A stretch of DNA of 64,000 bases. Source: Siphonodentalium dalli (taxonomy: Eukaryota; Mollusca; Scaphopoda; Gadilida; Siphonodentaliidae). Below are positions 1 through 11,772 of this stretch, piece by piece. Location: contig CP136061.1 in NCBI GenBank assembly GCA_032622095.1, positions 116,260,754 to 116,324,753 of the forward strand, read 5' to 3'. How positions within the stretch are numbered: position 1 is the stretch's first letter; each line of letters begins with the position of its first letter. A program made the position numbers and the translations under genes. The notes under the pieces were generated by a model that was not told the DNA's origin, ran no database searches, and was given only the letters and a program-made list of their open reading frames with translations.

Positions 1-402
1 AAACAGTCGCATAAATCATTCACAATATCCAACTTTGAACTGAATTGACAGAGTGAAAAACAAACTCTGGCTTAAAATAGAAACAATTTGATTATATTAG
101 GCTGCTATGTCACTAATAAATTGTGACATCGAGCATGAAGAAGGTTTTATAGTAGTTATTTCATAATTATGCCCTTCACAGTTGGTTCTGCTCTGTGTTT
201 AGGGTAATCATGTTATATCTTACGCCAATGTACTGTTTGATGAACTTTGTGTCTGAACATTTTCTACCGATTGATATAAATACTTCTGCACGTGTGTTTT
301 CTGTCAAATGAACAATACTACAATAAACCATTCAAATGCAGAGTTGGGTGAATCCATTCTGTCAAGAAACATTTCTCAACATATGTATTTTTCTAATTAC
401 AG

Positions 403-667
403 GACACCATCCAGACCCTCATCGGACTTCATGGCCAGAGTTTCAACGCCCTCATACGGTCCGCTCTTCAGCACGCCTCTGGGATTATCTACACCAGTCA
501 GTCGGACGCTGGGCAGTCCCATTCCGTTTCCATATTTAGCATCAGCCATGGACAACCCAACAACGAACTTCCCACCATCTCCATGGAATCTGCCACATCA
601 CAGTGCTGCCACCTTGTATTCTCCGCTGGGTTATGCCCCTTATCCGTTCGGACATAGCTTGACGTAA
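403..667 (+). CDS. terminal exon of an upstream homeobox paralogue (partial gene)
   Basis: Last coding exon of a gene that starts left of the window. An AG acceptor after a pyrimidine tract (ending at 402) is followed by about 87 codons and a TAA stop at 665-667. The encoded tail is rich in Ser, Thr and Pro (STPSYGPLFSTPLGLSTPV, PIPFPYLASAMDNP). It closely matches the last exon of the complete homeobox gene at 16756-17029. Similarity continues into the intron upstream and the 3' UTR downstream, so this is a recent tandem duplication of at least the 3' part of the gene. The first base must complete a split codon, as in the other copy (phase 2). The homeodomain of this copy is not in the window, so calling it a homeobox gene rests on the paralogy. 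Confidence 0.8.
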
Positions 668-907
668 CCCACATGAGAACCCCTGATATTTCTGAGAGAC
701 CTCATTATGCTGATCGTTGATACCGGTGCTTGTTTATTTTGTTTCTTTATTACTGATGTTGTTGATTTCTTTATTTTTTGTCATTCTATATTATGTTATT
801 TCTTATTTTTGCCATTGTAAAAAGTATTGTATAAAGAAACTATTGTATATATAAACTATATTGTATATACAATTGTAGTAATAGCCATATTGTAAAGTAA
901 GATTGTG

Positions 908-913
908 AATAAA
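908..913 (+). promoter_or_regulatory. AATAAA poly(A) signal of upstream homeobox paralogue
   Basis: AATAAA about 240 bases after the stop codon. The same motif in the same context (GTGAATAAAATTATAT) follows the second copy at 17259, so the 3' UTR was duplicated with the exon. Confidence 0.6.
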
Positions 914-919
914 ATTATA

Positions 920-1400
920 TTTAATTATAAAAATAATATTTGGTTCTTAGATACCCTAGAATGATTCCTTCTATTATCCATACTTTAAATGTCAGTTACC
1001 CTAAATTTACTAGGTATATACACGTATATAATTCGTATCTTATAATATATCCTACTTATGCAACTAGCAAACATATGTACATCCGTATAGGCCTACATGT
1101 ACATCAAATATAAAAATGTCTCTCTTCAGACTCTTGGTTGTCAAGTGATAGTATTTGATAATATAACTGATAAAGTCCCAAGAAATTTCAAGGGACCATA
1201 ACTCTGGTAAAAATTGGTGAACCAGATTGTAATTTTAGTTTGAGATTTACTTCTATATTTCGTAGACCTGTTTGATGACTAAAACTATCTGATGAGTTTC
1301 ACCTTAAATGTTCAGAAATGGACATTTGTTGAAGAAACCCATCCAAATGTACTAGGAATGCACACGAAGTGTTAATTATGATTGTTCGGCTACTAATGGG
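920..1400. other. intergenic, AT-rich; fragment of a dispersed repeat
   Basis: No gene is visible. Around 1185-1330 the text (CATAACTCTGGTAAAAATTG and following) resembles units of the microsatellite-tailed repeat family seen at 18.4-19.7 kb and elsewhere. Confidence 0.5.
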
Positions 1401-2640
1401 TCATGAAATGGATTCTTATATGAGCTGCCATGTTTCCGGACTGCTCAAACGCCTTCCGACATACGTCCCACTCGTATGGTCGACTGCCGATGTGGAGTAT
1501 CTATGCTTCGATTGGCATGCGGTATGACTGATCCGTAGCAACATCACACTCGTATGGGCGATCCCCGGTGTGTATTCTCGTGTGTATTCTCCTGTGTGTT
1601 GCCAGGTTTTCGGAATATCTTATATAATGCACACGTATAATCTACACACTAGTATGGGCGATCACCTGTTGCATGTTGGTCCTCTTATGGATTGTCATAT
1701 TCCAGATATGACCGAATTCCTTATGTAAATTCTTTTATGTGTTGTATGGTGTTCGGAATCACTAAATGTCTGGTGGCTTGTATATGACACTCGTATAGTC
1801 GATCACCGGTGTTGATCCTCTTATGCATTGCCAGACTCCAGATAAGACCGAATTCCTTCTGACACACGTCACACTCGTATGGCCGATCACCGATATTGGT
1901 CCTCTTATGTATTGCCAGACTCCAGATATGACTGATTCCTTCTGACACACGTCACACTCGTATGGCCGATCACCGGTGTTGATCATCGTATGCATTGCCA
2001 GACTCCAGATAAGACGGAATTCCTTCTGACACACGTCACACTCGTATGGTCGATCACCGGTGTTGATCCTCTTTATGCATTGCCAGACTCCAGATAAGAC
2101 GGAATTCCTTCTGACACACGTCACAATCGTATGTTCGATCATCGATATTGATTCTCTTATGCATTGCCAGACTCCAGATATGACTGAATTCCTTCTGACA
2201 CACATCACATTCGTATGGTCGATCACCGGTGTTGATCCTCTTTATGCATTGCCAGACTCCAGAAAAGACGGAATTCCTTCTGACACACGTCGCAATCGTA
2301 TGTTCGATCACCGAGATTGATCCTCTTATGCATTGCCAGACTCCAGTTATGACTGAATTCCTTCTGACACACGTCACACTCGTATGGTCGATCACCGGTG
2401 TTGATCCTCTTATCTATTGCCAGACTCCAGATATGGCTGAATTCCTGCTGACACACGTCACACTCGTATGGCCGATCACCGATATTGGTCCTCTTATGTA
2501 TTGCCAGACTCCAGATATGACTGAATTCCTTCTGGCACACGTCACACTCGTATGGTCGATCAGCGGTGTTGGCCCTCTTATGCATTGCCAGACTCCAGAT
2601 AAGACTGGATTCCTTCTGACACAAGTTAAAGGTGTCAAAA
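1400..2640 (-). pseudogene. decayed C2H2 zinc-finger array (84-bp tandem units)
   Basis: The minus strand carries tandem 84-base units that each translate to a zinc-finger module: PYECDVCQKEF, then IWSLAMHKRINTGDR. The two cysteines (C-x2-C), the Phe/Leu core and the first His are present, and the linker TGDRPYE is a variant of TGEKPYE. About ten clear units lie between 1750 and 2630, with more eroded ones down to about 1400. No single frame crosses the array. One unit lacks a base (near 1930), and others gain a T in CCTCTTTATG (near 2070 and 2240). In every readable unit the second zinc-binding His is replaced by Asn (HKRIN where families have HKRIH). I see no start, other domain or splice structure. 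The likeliest reading is a dead zinc-finger exon kept uniform by unequal exchange, now behaving as a minisatellite. Confidence 0.75.
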
Positions 2641-3690
2641 ATCGACTACCTTACTCGTATCTAAATTCGCGCACCACTATGTTCGCTCAGTTTTGCATTA
2701 GCGCACTTTAAATTCGCGCACATATCTGCGCGAATTAAAACTGACAAAACTAAAAGTCTTGGATCTGATGACAGTTTCAGTTCAGTCGTTTCTGAGGATA
2801 TACGTGTATAGTATACACTATCACAATGGATTTACGTCGTGTAAAACATAATTATACATCATCAATTTGTTGCGATGATGGATGTTTATATGCCCAAATA
2901 ATGATTCTGATATTGAAATAGTTACGGCCTGGACATTAATGCATTGAACTCGAAAACAGGAAACCACAACCGCTAAGGCAACTGACTTCAGAAAAATCAA
3001 CACTTGGTTGTGATGACATGTGTAGCTATAGTTCAGACTATTGGTCACTGTGTCACTCCAGGGTGATGAGGGGAGCGTGCTTCCATGCACATTCAATCTG
3101 CTTGAAAAATAGTACTGCGCGAATTTAAATACGAGTGATTTTTCATGAAAAGCTGGCGTTGTTTTACATCAAAACTCGTTGCCTGTTTTTTTTTTACATA
3201 AAAAGCTGCCGGTTTTACTTCAAAAGTGATGACCTTATTTTACATCAAACCTCGTTAGTTACATCAAAAGCTGGCGATTTTACATAAAAACTCGTTAGTT
3301 GCATCTAAAGTCGTCAGTTACATCAAAACCTTGGCGTAACAGTAACTGTTGATCCGCCGTGTGTCCAATTAATTGGAGGTCTCGGGCGGACATGACCTAT
3401 GGCATGACCATTTACTAACTGTGTGAGATGCTAAATGTGCTTTTGTCGTGTATTAGTATTTAAATTTGTATATCTCACATACTTTGTGTATTGGTTTATT
3501 GAGACTGAAGAATTGAGAATTGGAAAAAAAATGCTCTGCAATATCCAACAGGTCGAGTCTGTACTTTCTGCGATTGACTTGGATTATTGATCGGCTTTTT
3601 CTAAAAGCAAATCCCTGGATCTGTGCGTTTGTGTGAATCATTGTGATGTATAGGCCTACACTAAGCAGTATCTGTGCAATAGCTATTCCC
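2641..3690. other. intergenic with a short imperfect minisatellite
   Basis: No gene recognised. Between about 3150 and 3335 a loose repeat of roughly 20-28 bases recurs (TTTTACATCAAAA with CTCGTTAGTT or GCTGGCG). The remainder shows no structure I can name. Confidence 0.5.
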
Positions 3691-4385
3691 AAAGCAACTT
3701 GGATTTTGTTACTTATTCCTTATTCGCAAAATGTCGGAAAGTGTGGAAAATGGCCCCAAATTCGTAAGTGGCCAGGTGGGCGGAACATTTTGGGCCGAAA
3801 TGTTTTTGGGCCGAGTTCGTAAAAGTGCTCCTAAAAAGTGTCGAACCTGTGCTCGGTCCGATTTTTTGGGAAAAATGTGGCAAATGACGCCAAATTCTCA
3901 AGTGGGCAGCTGGGCGGAAAATTTTGGGTCGAGTTCGTAAAAGTGGTCCGAAAAAGTGTCCAACCTGTGCTCGGTCGGATTGTTTTGGGAAAATATGGCA
4001 AATGACCACGGGACATACTAAGTAAAAAATTTGGGCCGAAAAAAATTTGGGTCGAAACGTCCGAAATGCCTCGAAATTAGGCAAAGTCTAAAAAATGAAG
4101 GGAAAATGGCCCCAATGGCAGCTGCCAATGGGTCCAAATTCTCAAGTGGCCAGCTGGGCGGAACATTTTGGGCCGAATTTTTTTTCGGTCGAGTTCGTAA
4201 AAGTGGTCCGAAAAAGTGTCGAACCTGTGCTCGGTCCGATTTTTTGGGGAAAATGACGCCAAATTCTTAAGTGGCCAGCTGGGCGGAAAATTTTGGGTCG
4301 AAAATGTTTTGGGTCGAGTTCGTAAAAGTAGTCCGAAAAGTTGTCCAACCTGTGCTCGGTCGGATTTTTTGGGGAAAATGTGGCA

Positions 4386-6070
4386 AATAAGGACCAGTGT
4401 GCAATTAGCATATCCAATGTTAAATATAATACCAATAAGTACTTTAAGAATAAACTATTAAAAATAAATAGGAAATATTAATAAATGCTCTTCTTAAAAC
4501 ATAACGACCATTCGGATGTGATTTTATAAGGACCAGTGTGTAATTAGCATATCCAATGTTAAATATAATACCAATAAGTACTTTAAGAATAAACTATTAA
4601 AAATAAATAGGAAATATTAATAAATGCTCTTCTTAAAACATAACGACCATTCAAATGTGATTTTATAAGGACCAGTGTGCAATTAGCATATCGAGTGTTC
4701 AATATAATACCAATACGTACGTCAAAAAATAATCTATTAAAAATAAAATAAACTGATCTTCTTAAAACATGACGACCATTCAAAATTTCAGATGTGATTT
4801 TATATGGACCAGTGTGCAATTAGCATATCGAGTGTTCAATATAATACCAATAAGTACCTTAAGAATGAACTATTAAAAATAAATAGGAATTATTAATAAA
4901 TGATCTTCTTAAAACATGACGACCATTCAGATGTGATTTTATAAGGTCCAGTGTGCAATTAGCATATCGAGTGTTCAATATAATACCAATACGTACGTTA
5001 AGAATAATCTATTAAAAATAAATAGAAATTATTAATAAATGCTCTTCTTATAACATGACGACCATTCAGATGTGATTTTATAAGGCCCAGTGTGCAATTA
5101 GCATATCCGATGTCAAATATAATACCAATAAGTACTTTAAGAATAAACTATTAAAGGTGGATTATCTCTTTGTAAACATGTATTATATAGTTACCGGGGT
5201 ATAAAATATTAGATTTGAATCGAAGACTCCTGTCCGGAAATGCTTCTATCGATTAATATTAATTTTATTTCGAATATTTTCTGGTCTAAACAGGTGTGTT
5301 TGTTCAGCTAACGAACAATAGTGGTTACTGTTAACAGAGACCAGAAATTATATTGTGCAATTTTGTCACAAATAAACGTTAATTATACTCATTATCGCTT
5401 ATGTATGTGGAACAAAACAATACAAACAACCAATCTGTGACATTTGACATTCGTTGCGTAGCCGCGTAGGAATAGCCCAGTGCTCTATATCGCAATACGG
5501 TCTCATCCGAATGGTCGGTTCTAAAAATAGTAACATAAATGGGCCCGATTTAATATTCGAAATAAAATCAATATTAATTGATAGAAGCTTTTCCGGACAT
5601 ATGTCTTCAGTTCATATCTATTATTTTATACCCACGCAACTATTTAAAATTTGTTATTTAAAGAGATAATCCATCTTTAAAAATAAATAATAATTATTAA
5701 TAATCTTAAAAGATGACGACCATTCAGATGTGCTTTTATAGGGTTCACGGTGCAGTTAGCATATCTAGTGTTCAATATAATACAAATACGTACGTATAAA
5801 TAAACTATTAAATCAAATAGAATTTTATAAATGATCTTAAAACATGACGAACATTCAGATGTGATTTTATAAGGACCAGTGTGCAATTAGCATATTCAAT
5901 GTTAAATATAATACCAATAAGTACTTTAAGAATAAACTATTAAAAATAAATAGGAAGTATTAAGAAATGCTCTTCTTAAAACATGACGACCATTCAAATG
6001 TGATTTTATAAGGACCAGTGTGCAATTAGCATATCGAGTGTTCAATATAATACCAATACGTACGTCAAAA
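4386..6070. repeat. about 138-141 bp tandem array inside the foldback-like element
   Basis: Each unit starts near ATAAGGACCAGTGTGCAATT, passes ATAATACCAATAAGTAC and ACTATTAAAAATAAATAGG, and ends with ACGACCATTCAGATGTGATT. Unit starts are near 4387, 4529, 4668, 4805, 4946, 5084, 5735, 5873 and 6014, all in one orientation. One unit is split by the MITE at 5155-5676. Confidence 0.8.
5155..5676. mobile_element. TTAA-flanked MITE, family A copy 1 (522 bp)
   Basis: Begins AGGTGGATTATCTCTTT and ends with the near-complement AAAGAGATAATCCATCT. Longer inverted similarity runs inward through TCCGGAAATGCTTCTATC. It is flanked by TTAA at 5151-5154 and 5677-5680. It interrupts a tandem unit whose uninterrupted neighbours read CTATTAAAAATAAATA, which supplies the empty site and fixes the target duplication as TTAA. 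TTAA duplication is typical of piggyBac-type insertion, though these ends do not begin with CCC. Confidence 0.85.
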
Positions 6071-6651
6071 AAAAATCTTTTTCGGACCACTTTTACGAGC
6101 TCGACCCAAAACTTTTTCGGCCCAAAATGTTCCGTCGAGCTGGCCACTTGAGAATTTGGACCCATTGGGGCCACTTCCCCTTCATTTTTTAGACTTTGCC
6201 TAATTTCGAGGCATTTCGGACGTTTCGACCCAAATTTGTTGGACCCAAATTTGTTATATGTTTTACTTAGTATGTTCCCGTGGTCATTTGCCGCATTTTC
6301 CCCAAAAAATCGGACCGAGCACAGGTTCGACACTTTTTCGGACCACTTTTACGAACTCGACCCAAAAACTTTTCGACCAAAAATGTTTCGCCCAGCTGGC
6401 CACTTGAGAATTTGGCGTCATTTGCCACATTTTCCCCAAAAAATCGGACCGAGCACAGGTTCGACACCTTTTCGGATAACTTTTACGAACTCGACCCAAA
6501 AAAAATTCGGCCAAAAATGTTCCGCCCACCTGGCCACTTACGAATTTGGGGCCATTTGCCACACTTTCCGACATTTTGCGAATAAGGAATAAGGAATAAG
6601 TAACAAAATTCACGTTGCTCATTCCCAAATTGTTAGTACGTGTCATAGAGA

Positions 6652-7110
6652 CAAGCCTGAGTTTAGTGTGCCTGTCATTTGCAGAATGAGGTCACAAGAG
6701 GGTTTAGTGATGTTAGTTATCCCACACAGCGGGCTAGCATCACATAATTAACCCTCTGGGGACCTCATTCTGCATGGCCTCATTTGGTATTAGAGACATA
6801 GACTAAATTGAAGTTCCAAATGGTGAATATTGTTATGTACACCCATTTGGAAACCTCGATTATGCAATGTGTCGTCTGCCAATTTGGGGATATAGAGAAA
6901 CTAAAATAAAAAAGAAATAGAAGCTATGTGAAGACGTTTCTATAAAACATTTACAGTAAAGAAACTTTCTAGAGAAGATGAGGCCTAAGCAGAATGAGGT
7001 CTCCAGATGGTGAATTTAGTGATGCTAGCCCGCTATGTGGGATAGCATCACTAAATTCACCCTCTGGGGACCTCATTCTGCAAATTACTGGCACACTAAA
7101 CTCAGGCTTG
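6652..7110. mobile_element. palindromic MITE, family F, long form
   Basis: Outer ends are complementary: CAAGCCTGAGTTTAGTGTGC on the left and its complement ending CAGGCTTG on the right. Inside each end lies a hairpin: 6685-6774 (diverged) and 6990-7080. The second reads CAGAATGAGGTCTCCAGATG, then its complement ending CCTCATTCTG. Related hairpins occur at 14592, 15779, 16215, 27130, 28040, 59735 and 63515. Confidence 0.75.
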
Positions 7111-7224
7111 CATCTGATGAGTGGAAATGCTCCACTGGGAAATGCGACGTGTACTCTGGACCACAGAATCACACAAAATGTGTGAACATTGGCGATGTAG
7201 TATGGAGGGCCGAAAGGGTCATAA

Positions 7225-7985
7225 TTCTAACTTACTATTTTAACTCTAACATAATATTTTAATTCTAATATTTTAATTCTAACTTAAAGGTACTCAACCC
7301 GTAAAGAGGGTCCCCATCTCAACAGATTCCAACAACAACAATCCGATCAGAGGGTCCTATATTACTATTTCTTTGGCTTTGGGGGTAAAAAATATTTGAT
7401 TCGAGTCGAGGAACCCATCAAACAAAGCTCAGAGTTATTAGATATTGATTTTTGAAATTTGTTATTAACTCGAGATGAGTACTAATAACTGCCGTAATCT
7501 GCTCTGGATGTGTACTCCAAATCTATTCAAACAGACAAGGATGGATAACTCTAAAATCAAGTGTTAATTTTAACGCAATTTTGACTGAGTTCTGGGCCAG
7601 ATAGTATTCCCGATAATGAAAAATAATATATTTCTAAAATCGATATCTAACAAATCTGAGCTTTGATGGGTGACTTCCTCGACTCGAATCAAATATTTTT
7701 GACCCCCGAAGCCATTGAAATAGTAATTGAGAGGAGTTTTATCGGATTGAGTACCTTTAATATAGTAAGTCTAACATGATATTTTAATTATAATAGTTTA
7801 ATGATAACTTGATATTTTAACTCTAACTTAATAGTTTAACTCTAACTTAATATTTCAATTCCAACTCAATATTTTAATTTTAACTAAACATTTTAACTCT
7901 GACTTAATGTTTCAATTCTAACCTATTTCAACTCCAACTTAATATTTTAATTCTAACTTAATATTTTTATTTCAATATTTCATTA
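7225..7985. repeat. short tandem repeat (TTTTAATTCTAACTTAATA-like), split by a MITE
   Basis: Loose units of about 18-22 bases mixing TAACTCTAACTTAATATTTT and ATTCTAACTTAATA occupy 7225-7284 and 7764-7985. The MITE at 7288-7756 sits between the two halves. Confidence 0.75.
7288..7756. mobile_element. TTAA-flanked MITE, family K copy 1 (469 bp)
   Basis: Starts AGGTACTCAACCCG and ends CGGATTGAGTACCT, with TTAA at 7284-7287 and 7757-7760. Long sub-terminal inverted similarity includes ATATTTGATTCGAGTCGAGG. A second copy of exactly the same length lies inverted at 15093-15561. Confidence 0.85.
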
Positions 7986-7989
7986 TGAA

Positions 7990-9160
7990 CGTAACACGGA
8001 TCTCAGAATAGAAATGTAAAAATTTAAACAAACATAAAACGGATATTTGAGTTGGAATTGTGACCCGAATGGCCCGTGTGAATTCTATAACAATTCTATC
8101 GAAAGACGTCGCTGCGATCGGACCGCGGAAATTGCCGATCTCGCAAGCTTTCCCGGCGTCGCTATCTTTGTCTTTGCGCGTTTCTGTTGAATCTTATTTG
8201 TCCCTGAGAACAATGGTCCCTGTTGACAATAATTTGATTGTTATTTTTAAATGACCATCTATAAGGGGGGTTTCAGACAGGAACATAATAATAATTATAA
8301 TATATTAATAAATAATTATGTTGAGATGCCTTTGTATTTCAAGCCAATATATGGTAGTAAAATGTTCGATTGTCTGTTTACAAGGCATGTGCTGAATATA
8401 TTTTTGTTATATAATACAGAAATGGGTCGACAAGTATTAGATCATGTCATGAATTTCTACTATGGCTATGAACGTAGAAATTATATTTCACCAGTTTAAA
8501 ATATATGGGAACGTTTTGATGTTATAGCATTCAACACACAACGCAGTGAATATATTTCGTTGTTAGTACTTGTTCCTTGATGATCTATTTAACAGTAGGG
8601 GCCATTTCACCAACTCCAGATTGCATGATTGTGTGCCACGCTTGTGAGTCGATATAGCAATAAACATTAAATTGATTACGCGGAAGAAATTCCATGATTG
8701 AAAGGGATGCAAATCAGACTAAAAATTAGCTCAACAAATTCACCTACTATAGTATTCAGTTTCATGCATGCAATCTCGAGCTGAAACATACTCTTACTGT
8801 GGAATAGCTGTACATAATTATTAACTAAGGAACAGGTATTATACCTAAGAAATATATTATAGCTGCAATGTTTTTGTCAATGTTATGAACTTCACTGTCA
8901 GAACATGAACAAATTCCCACGATCTCTACGGGCGTAGCCAGAGTCGAGATTCATGACATGCAATGATCTATCCAAATATATAACCTCTCTGGTGTCCAAT
9001 ATTGTTTTTTCCAAATTTATGCACATCCCGTCATTGCTCGTTTAGATGTTGAAATCAATTGGAAACAAGACATACAGACGAGGAGAGTGTAACATTAATT
9101 GGTTAATTATCTATAATCCTATAATCTACACGAAGTCTATACATCCTAACTCTCTGGTTA
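7990..9160. other. intergenic, no recognised gene
   Basis: A short GC-richer patch near 8095-8170 lies in an open frame (8060-8254), but it matches no family I know and has no splice or promoter context. Nothing else stands out. Confidence 0.4.
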
Positions 9161-9161
9161 A

Positions 9162-9510
9162 AGGTACTCAATCTGATTCGATCGTCCCCATATAACCAGA
9201 TTCCAACAACAACAACATTTTTAGAAATGTCGTATCAGTTATCAGAATCGCTTAATATTGTCCAAAAATAATGCTAACCACTGTCAACTATAGTATAAAA
9301 TTGCCCGAAACGTGTTATTTATCAACATGCTGTTCGACGAAATTTGGCCTTATTATCAACACAAAGCCTCTTGATTTTAGAGTTATCTTCATCCGAAATT
9401 TGGTCCCAGACCATCGGCTCGTCGACTTTATATTGGGCCATTAATAAGTCTCGATGATAAAAAAATAATAGATTTCAAAAATCGATAAAATGTCTGTCCC
9501 AAAATGGACA
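9162..9510. mobile_element. degenerate family K MITE copy
   Basis: TTAA at 9158-9161 is followed by AGGTACTCAATCTGATTCG and CCAACAACAACA, as in the 469 bp copies. Diverged internal similarity fades out near 9500 and no clean right end is seen. Confidence 0.45.
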
Positions 9511-9559
9511 AAATCGAATGAAATTAACAATTTGTGAAAAATTTAAAAGCTGGTCCTAT

Positions 9560-9740
9560 ATAAGAGTGAACAAGCTCTCGAATTATACGAGGAAGAATGA
9601 TTTCAGAGTATTAAGGGAACTTCTGATAAGAGATATACAACTTATATTTAAGTCCTGTAAGAGTGAACAAGCTCTCGAATTATACGAGGAAGAATGATTT
9701 AGGAAACTTCTGATAAGAGATATACAAATTATCTCTAATG
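9560..9740. repeat. two-copy tandem duplication of about 100 bp
   Basis: GAGTGAACAAGCTCTCGAAT to TGATAAGAGATATACAA appears at about 9565-9648 and again at about 9661-9727. The second copy is shortened after GATTT. Confidence 0.75.
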
Positions 9741-9834
9741 TATCTCGTGAGAGAGCAAGCGAAAGCAGTGTGTCATACATGGTGTGATATATGTAATTAA
9801 ACAGCTAAATGGGATTTAATAGGGATGTATTGAT

Positions 9835-11150
9835 TCTTTTCTAGAAGCAGAAATATATGTAATCAGAGCAGCTGTCAAAATTCACTAAATATTATAGAAC
9901 AGTATGAGAGCTATTCACAGAGTACTGGGTGAAAGTTGTAGATCCTATTGTAGATGTCTTGAACAGTAGTAATAGTTGCCTCGTTCAAATGATGAAACAC
10001 GAATATTTCGCTTTTATCACAATAATGCATGGTGGTATACTATGAACGCAATTTATAAAAATAAAAAGGAGTACCATAGACTATCTTCAATAAATTCTCA
10101 ACTTAAGCAAAATTAACTACATACTCAGTGGCAGAGACTGTCATTATACCTGGAAATTATATTTGCTTATATTCACTAAGGCCACATATACGCGAAACGT
10201 ACTACGTTTTCTGCAACCGCATCACCGCGTTTACCAATTATCCATAATCTTACACATATCTGATGCACACAAAACCATAAATACCAATATTGAGAGAATG
10301 GTCAACGCAGAAATAATAGTTTTAAACGCCGATGACCTGATATTTAGCCCAAATACGTGGGTGGCAATGGTAAAATATTTTCAAACAACGAGATACTGAA
10401 AACTAATATTATGCATTGCGTGGTAGCATATTTCCGCTGTAAAGTGCCGACTGAAGCAATTTGAACAAAATTGTCTACTAAGAAACCAGTTTGGTAGCAG
10501 TATGAAAATTAGTCTTAAATAAAATGTATGGTGTACCGTCTCTTCGAACTGGTGAGATGGTGTGCTAATTTATTGAAGAGCTGGGTGTTTTTTTTTACAG
10601 TATACACAGCATTAAGACATTGGTGTATGGTGTATTATCACGGATTGTTGAAAATTCAGGAACTATAACTGGTATTTACACAGCAAAGGTGTGTGCTTCA
10701 GTTTCTGCTTTACATACAATAATTAATCATCATTCCGAATGAAACTATACCACGCACTTTATGGCGAAACATTACTTCGCGTGTTGCATGCTCGAAATAT
10801 TTTTTTTGCCCAATTGTTCAATACATTTTAAGCACCCCCCCCCCCCGAACTTTAATGACGCAAATCATTGGGTTTAAAAAATAACCTGCGTTGCAGTGAC
10901 AGATAAATCAGTCAGATGGATCTGTTTTAATGATATGTGTACCTTTAAAGATAATCAATAACATACTTGTAAATTACTAATTAGTATTTTTACTTCTAGG
11001 TGGTCACCCAATATGTTGCTTTCGTCGAGCATTGCTTGGAGTTGCGGCCATATTGACAGCCATTTCATGGCCGCGATTGCATTATTTTCTATCCTTGTCA
11101 CTTCATTCGCTCCCGTACTATAATTTCACACAAACTGGTATATATTGGAT
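9835..11150. repeat. 1.3 kb diverged repeat, inverted partner at 43.97-45.30 kb
   Basis: The segment matches the reverse complement of 43970-45300 over its whole length at perhaps 70-75 percent by eye. Anchors are GCATGGTGGTATACTATGA, TTTTCTGCAACCGCATCAC and GACAGCCATTTCATG, in the same order and spacing. Both copies contain a short matching open frame (10163-10399 here). I see no terminal inverted repeats. It could be an old transposon or an inverted segmental duplication. Confidence 0.65.
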
Positions 11151-11740
11151 GGGGGAGTAAGCGTAAGCGTTCTGGTGTCGCCGATGAAGGATATTGTAGT
11201 AAAAATCTACTTCCCAAGGCCGAGAAATTGGCCGTTTAAAAATATCTGTAAAAAAAAAATGATCAAAGTGGATTTTGGATATGTTATAGATGACATATTC
11301 TTCTTCAAAATGGAATAAAAACCAACTAAGTCCAAATTTTTTCTAGATCAAATATTTTATCGACCTGACTAAAGTAACTTGTTGGATATCTGAGTTATTT
11401 CGTTTTCGATTATTTTGTGGTTTACCGAGAATGGTGTGTGAAAACGCATATTTTGGCTGATCCGCTTTAAACCAACCTGGTTACCGGGGTGGGACGTACA
11501 GTATTGTAAAGAGTTTTCTGGCTCACCAATTAAAGTGTTATTACAACGTTCCACCCGGGTTTCATTGTGGTCAAAACATGGATGAGTTGTGTTCACCACC
11601 CATTGTTGTGACAGCACACGAGAGCGACTGTTTCCAGTAGGGGTTTGTATTGTAATTAATTGGCCACACTTTACCCATTGATCTTCGTCGGTAGGTGAGC
11701 TGTTTTCACCCTTTTATTTTGCCGAAAAATCATATCACGG
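11151..11740. other. upstream region of the homeobox gene
   Basis: No coding exon or repeat recognised. It lies immediately 5' of the TATA box, so it is the natural place for proximal control elements. I cannot name specific binding sites. Confidence 0.4.
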
Positions 11741-11741
11741 G

Positions 11742-11749
11742 TATAAATA
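11742..11749 (+). promoter_or_regulatory. TATA box of the homeobox gene
   Basis: TATAAATA lies about 80 bases upstream of a good splice donor (CAG|GTAAGA at 11829/11830). Transcription would start near 11770-11780 and give a 5' exon of about 55 bases. Motif and spacing fit a core promoter; the start site itself is inferred. Confidence 0.55.
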
Positions 11750-11772
11750 TTCTGGTGATAGAAAGCTGGACA

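Larger units (their letters stand above)
3700..6610. mobile_element. foldback-like element with long tandem-repeat inverted arms
   Basis: Two arms in opposite orientation enclose a tandem array. The left arm (about 3705-4385) contains repeated modules with AAATTCTCAAGTGGCCAGCT, GGGTCGAGTTCGTAAAAGTG and AACCTGTGCTCGGTCCGAT. The right arm (about 6075-6605) holds the same modules reverse-complemented. The outermost sequences also mirror each other (TTGTTACTTATTCCTTATTC on the left, its complement on the right, with one extra AATAAGG unit). The core is a separate 138-141 bp tandem array. Long inverted arms made of short tandem repeats are the hallmark of foldback (FB) elements. No transposase frame is visible, so it would be non-autonomous. 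Exact ends and target duplication are not clear. Confidence 0.6.

Noticed and set aside
2060-2711. Open frames on the + strand across the zinc-finger array
   Set aside because: They are complements of the repeated units; the finger motifs read only on the minus strand.
8060-8254. 64-codon frame with GC-richer patch
   Set aside because: No homology, no splice or promoter support; composition alone is not enough.
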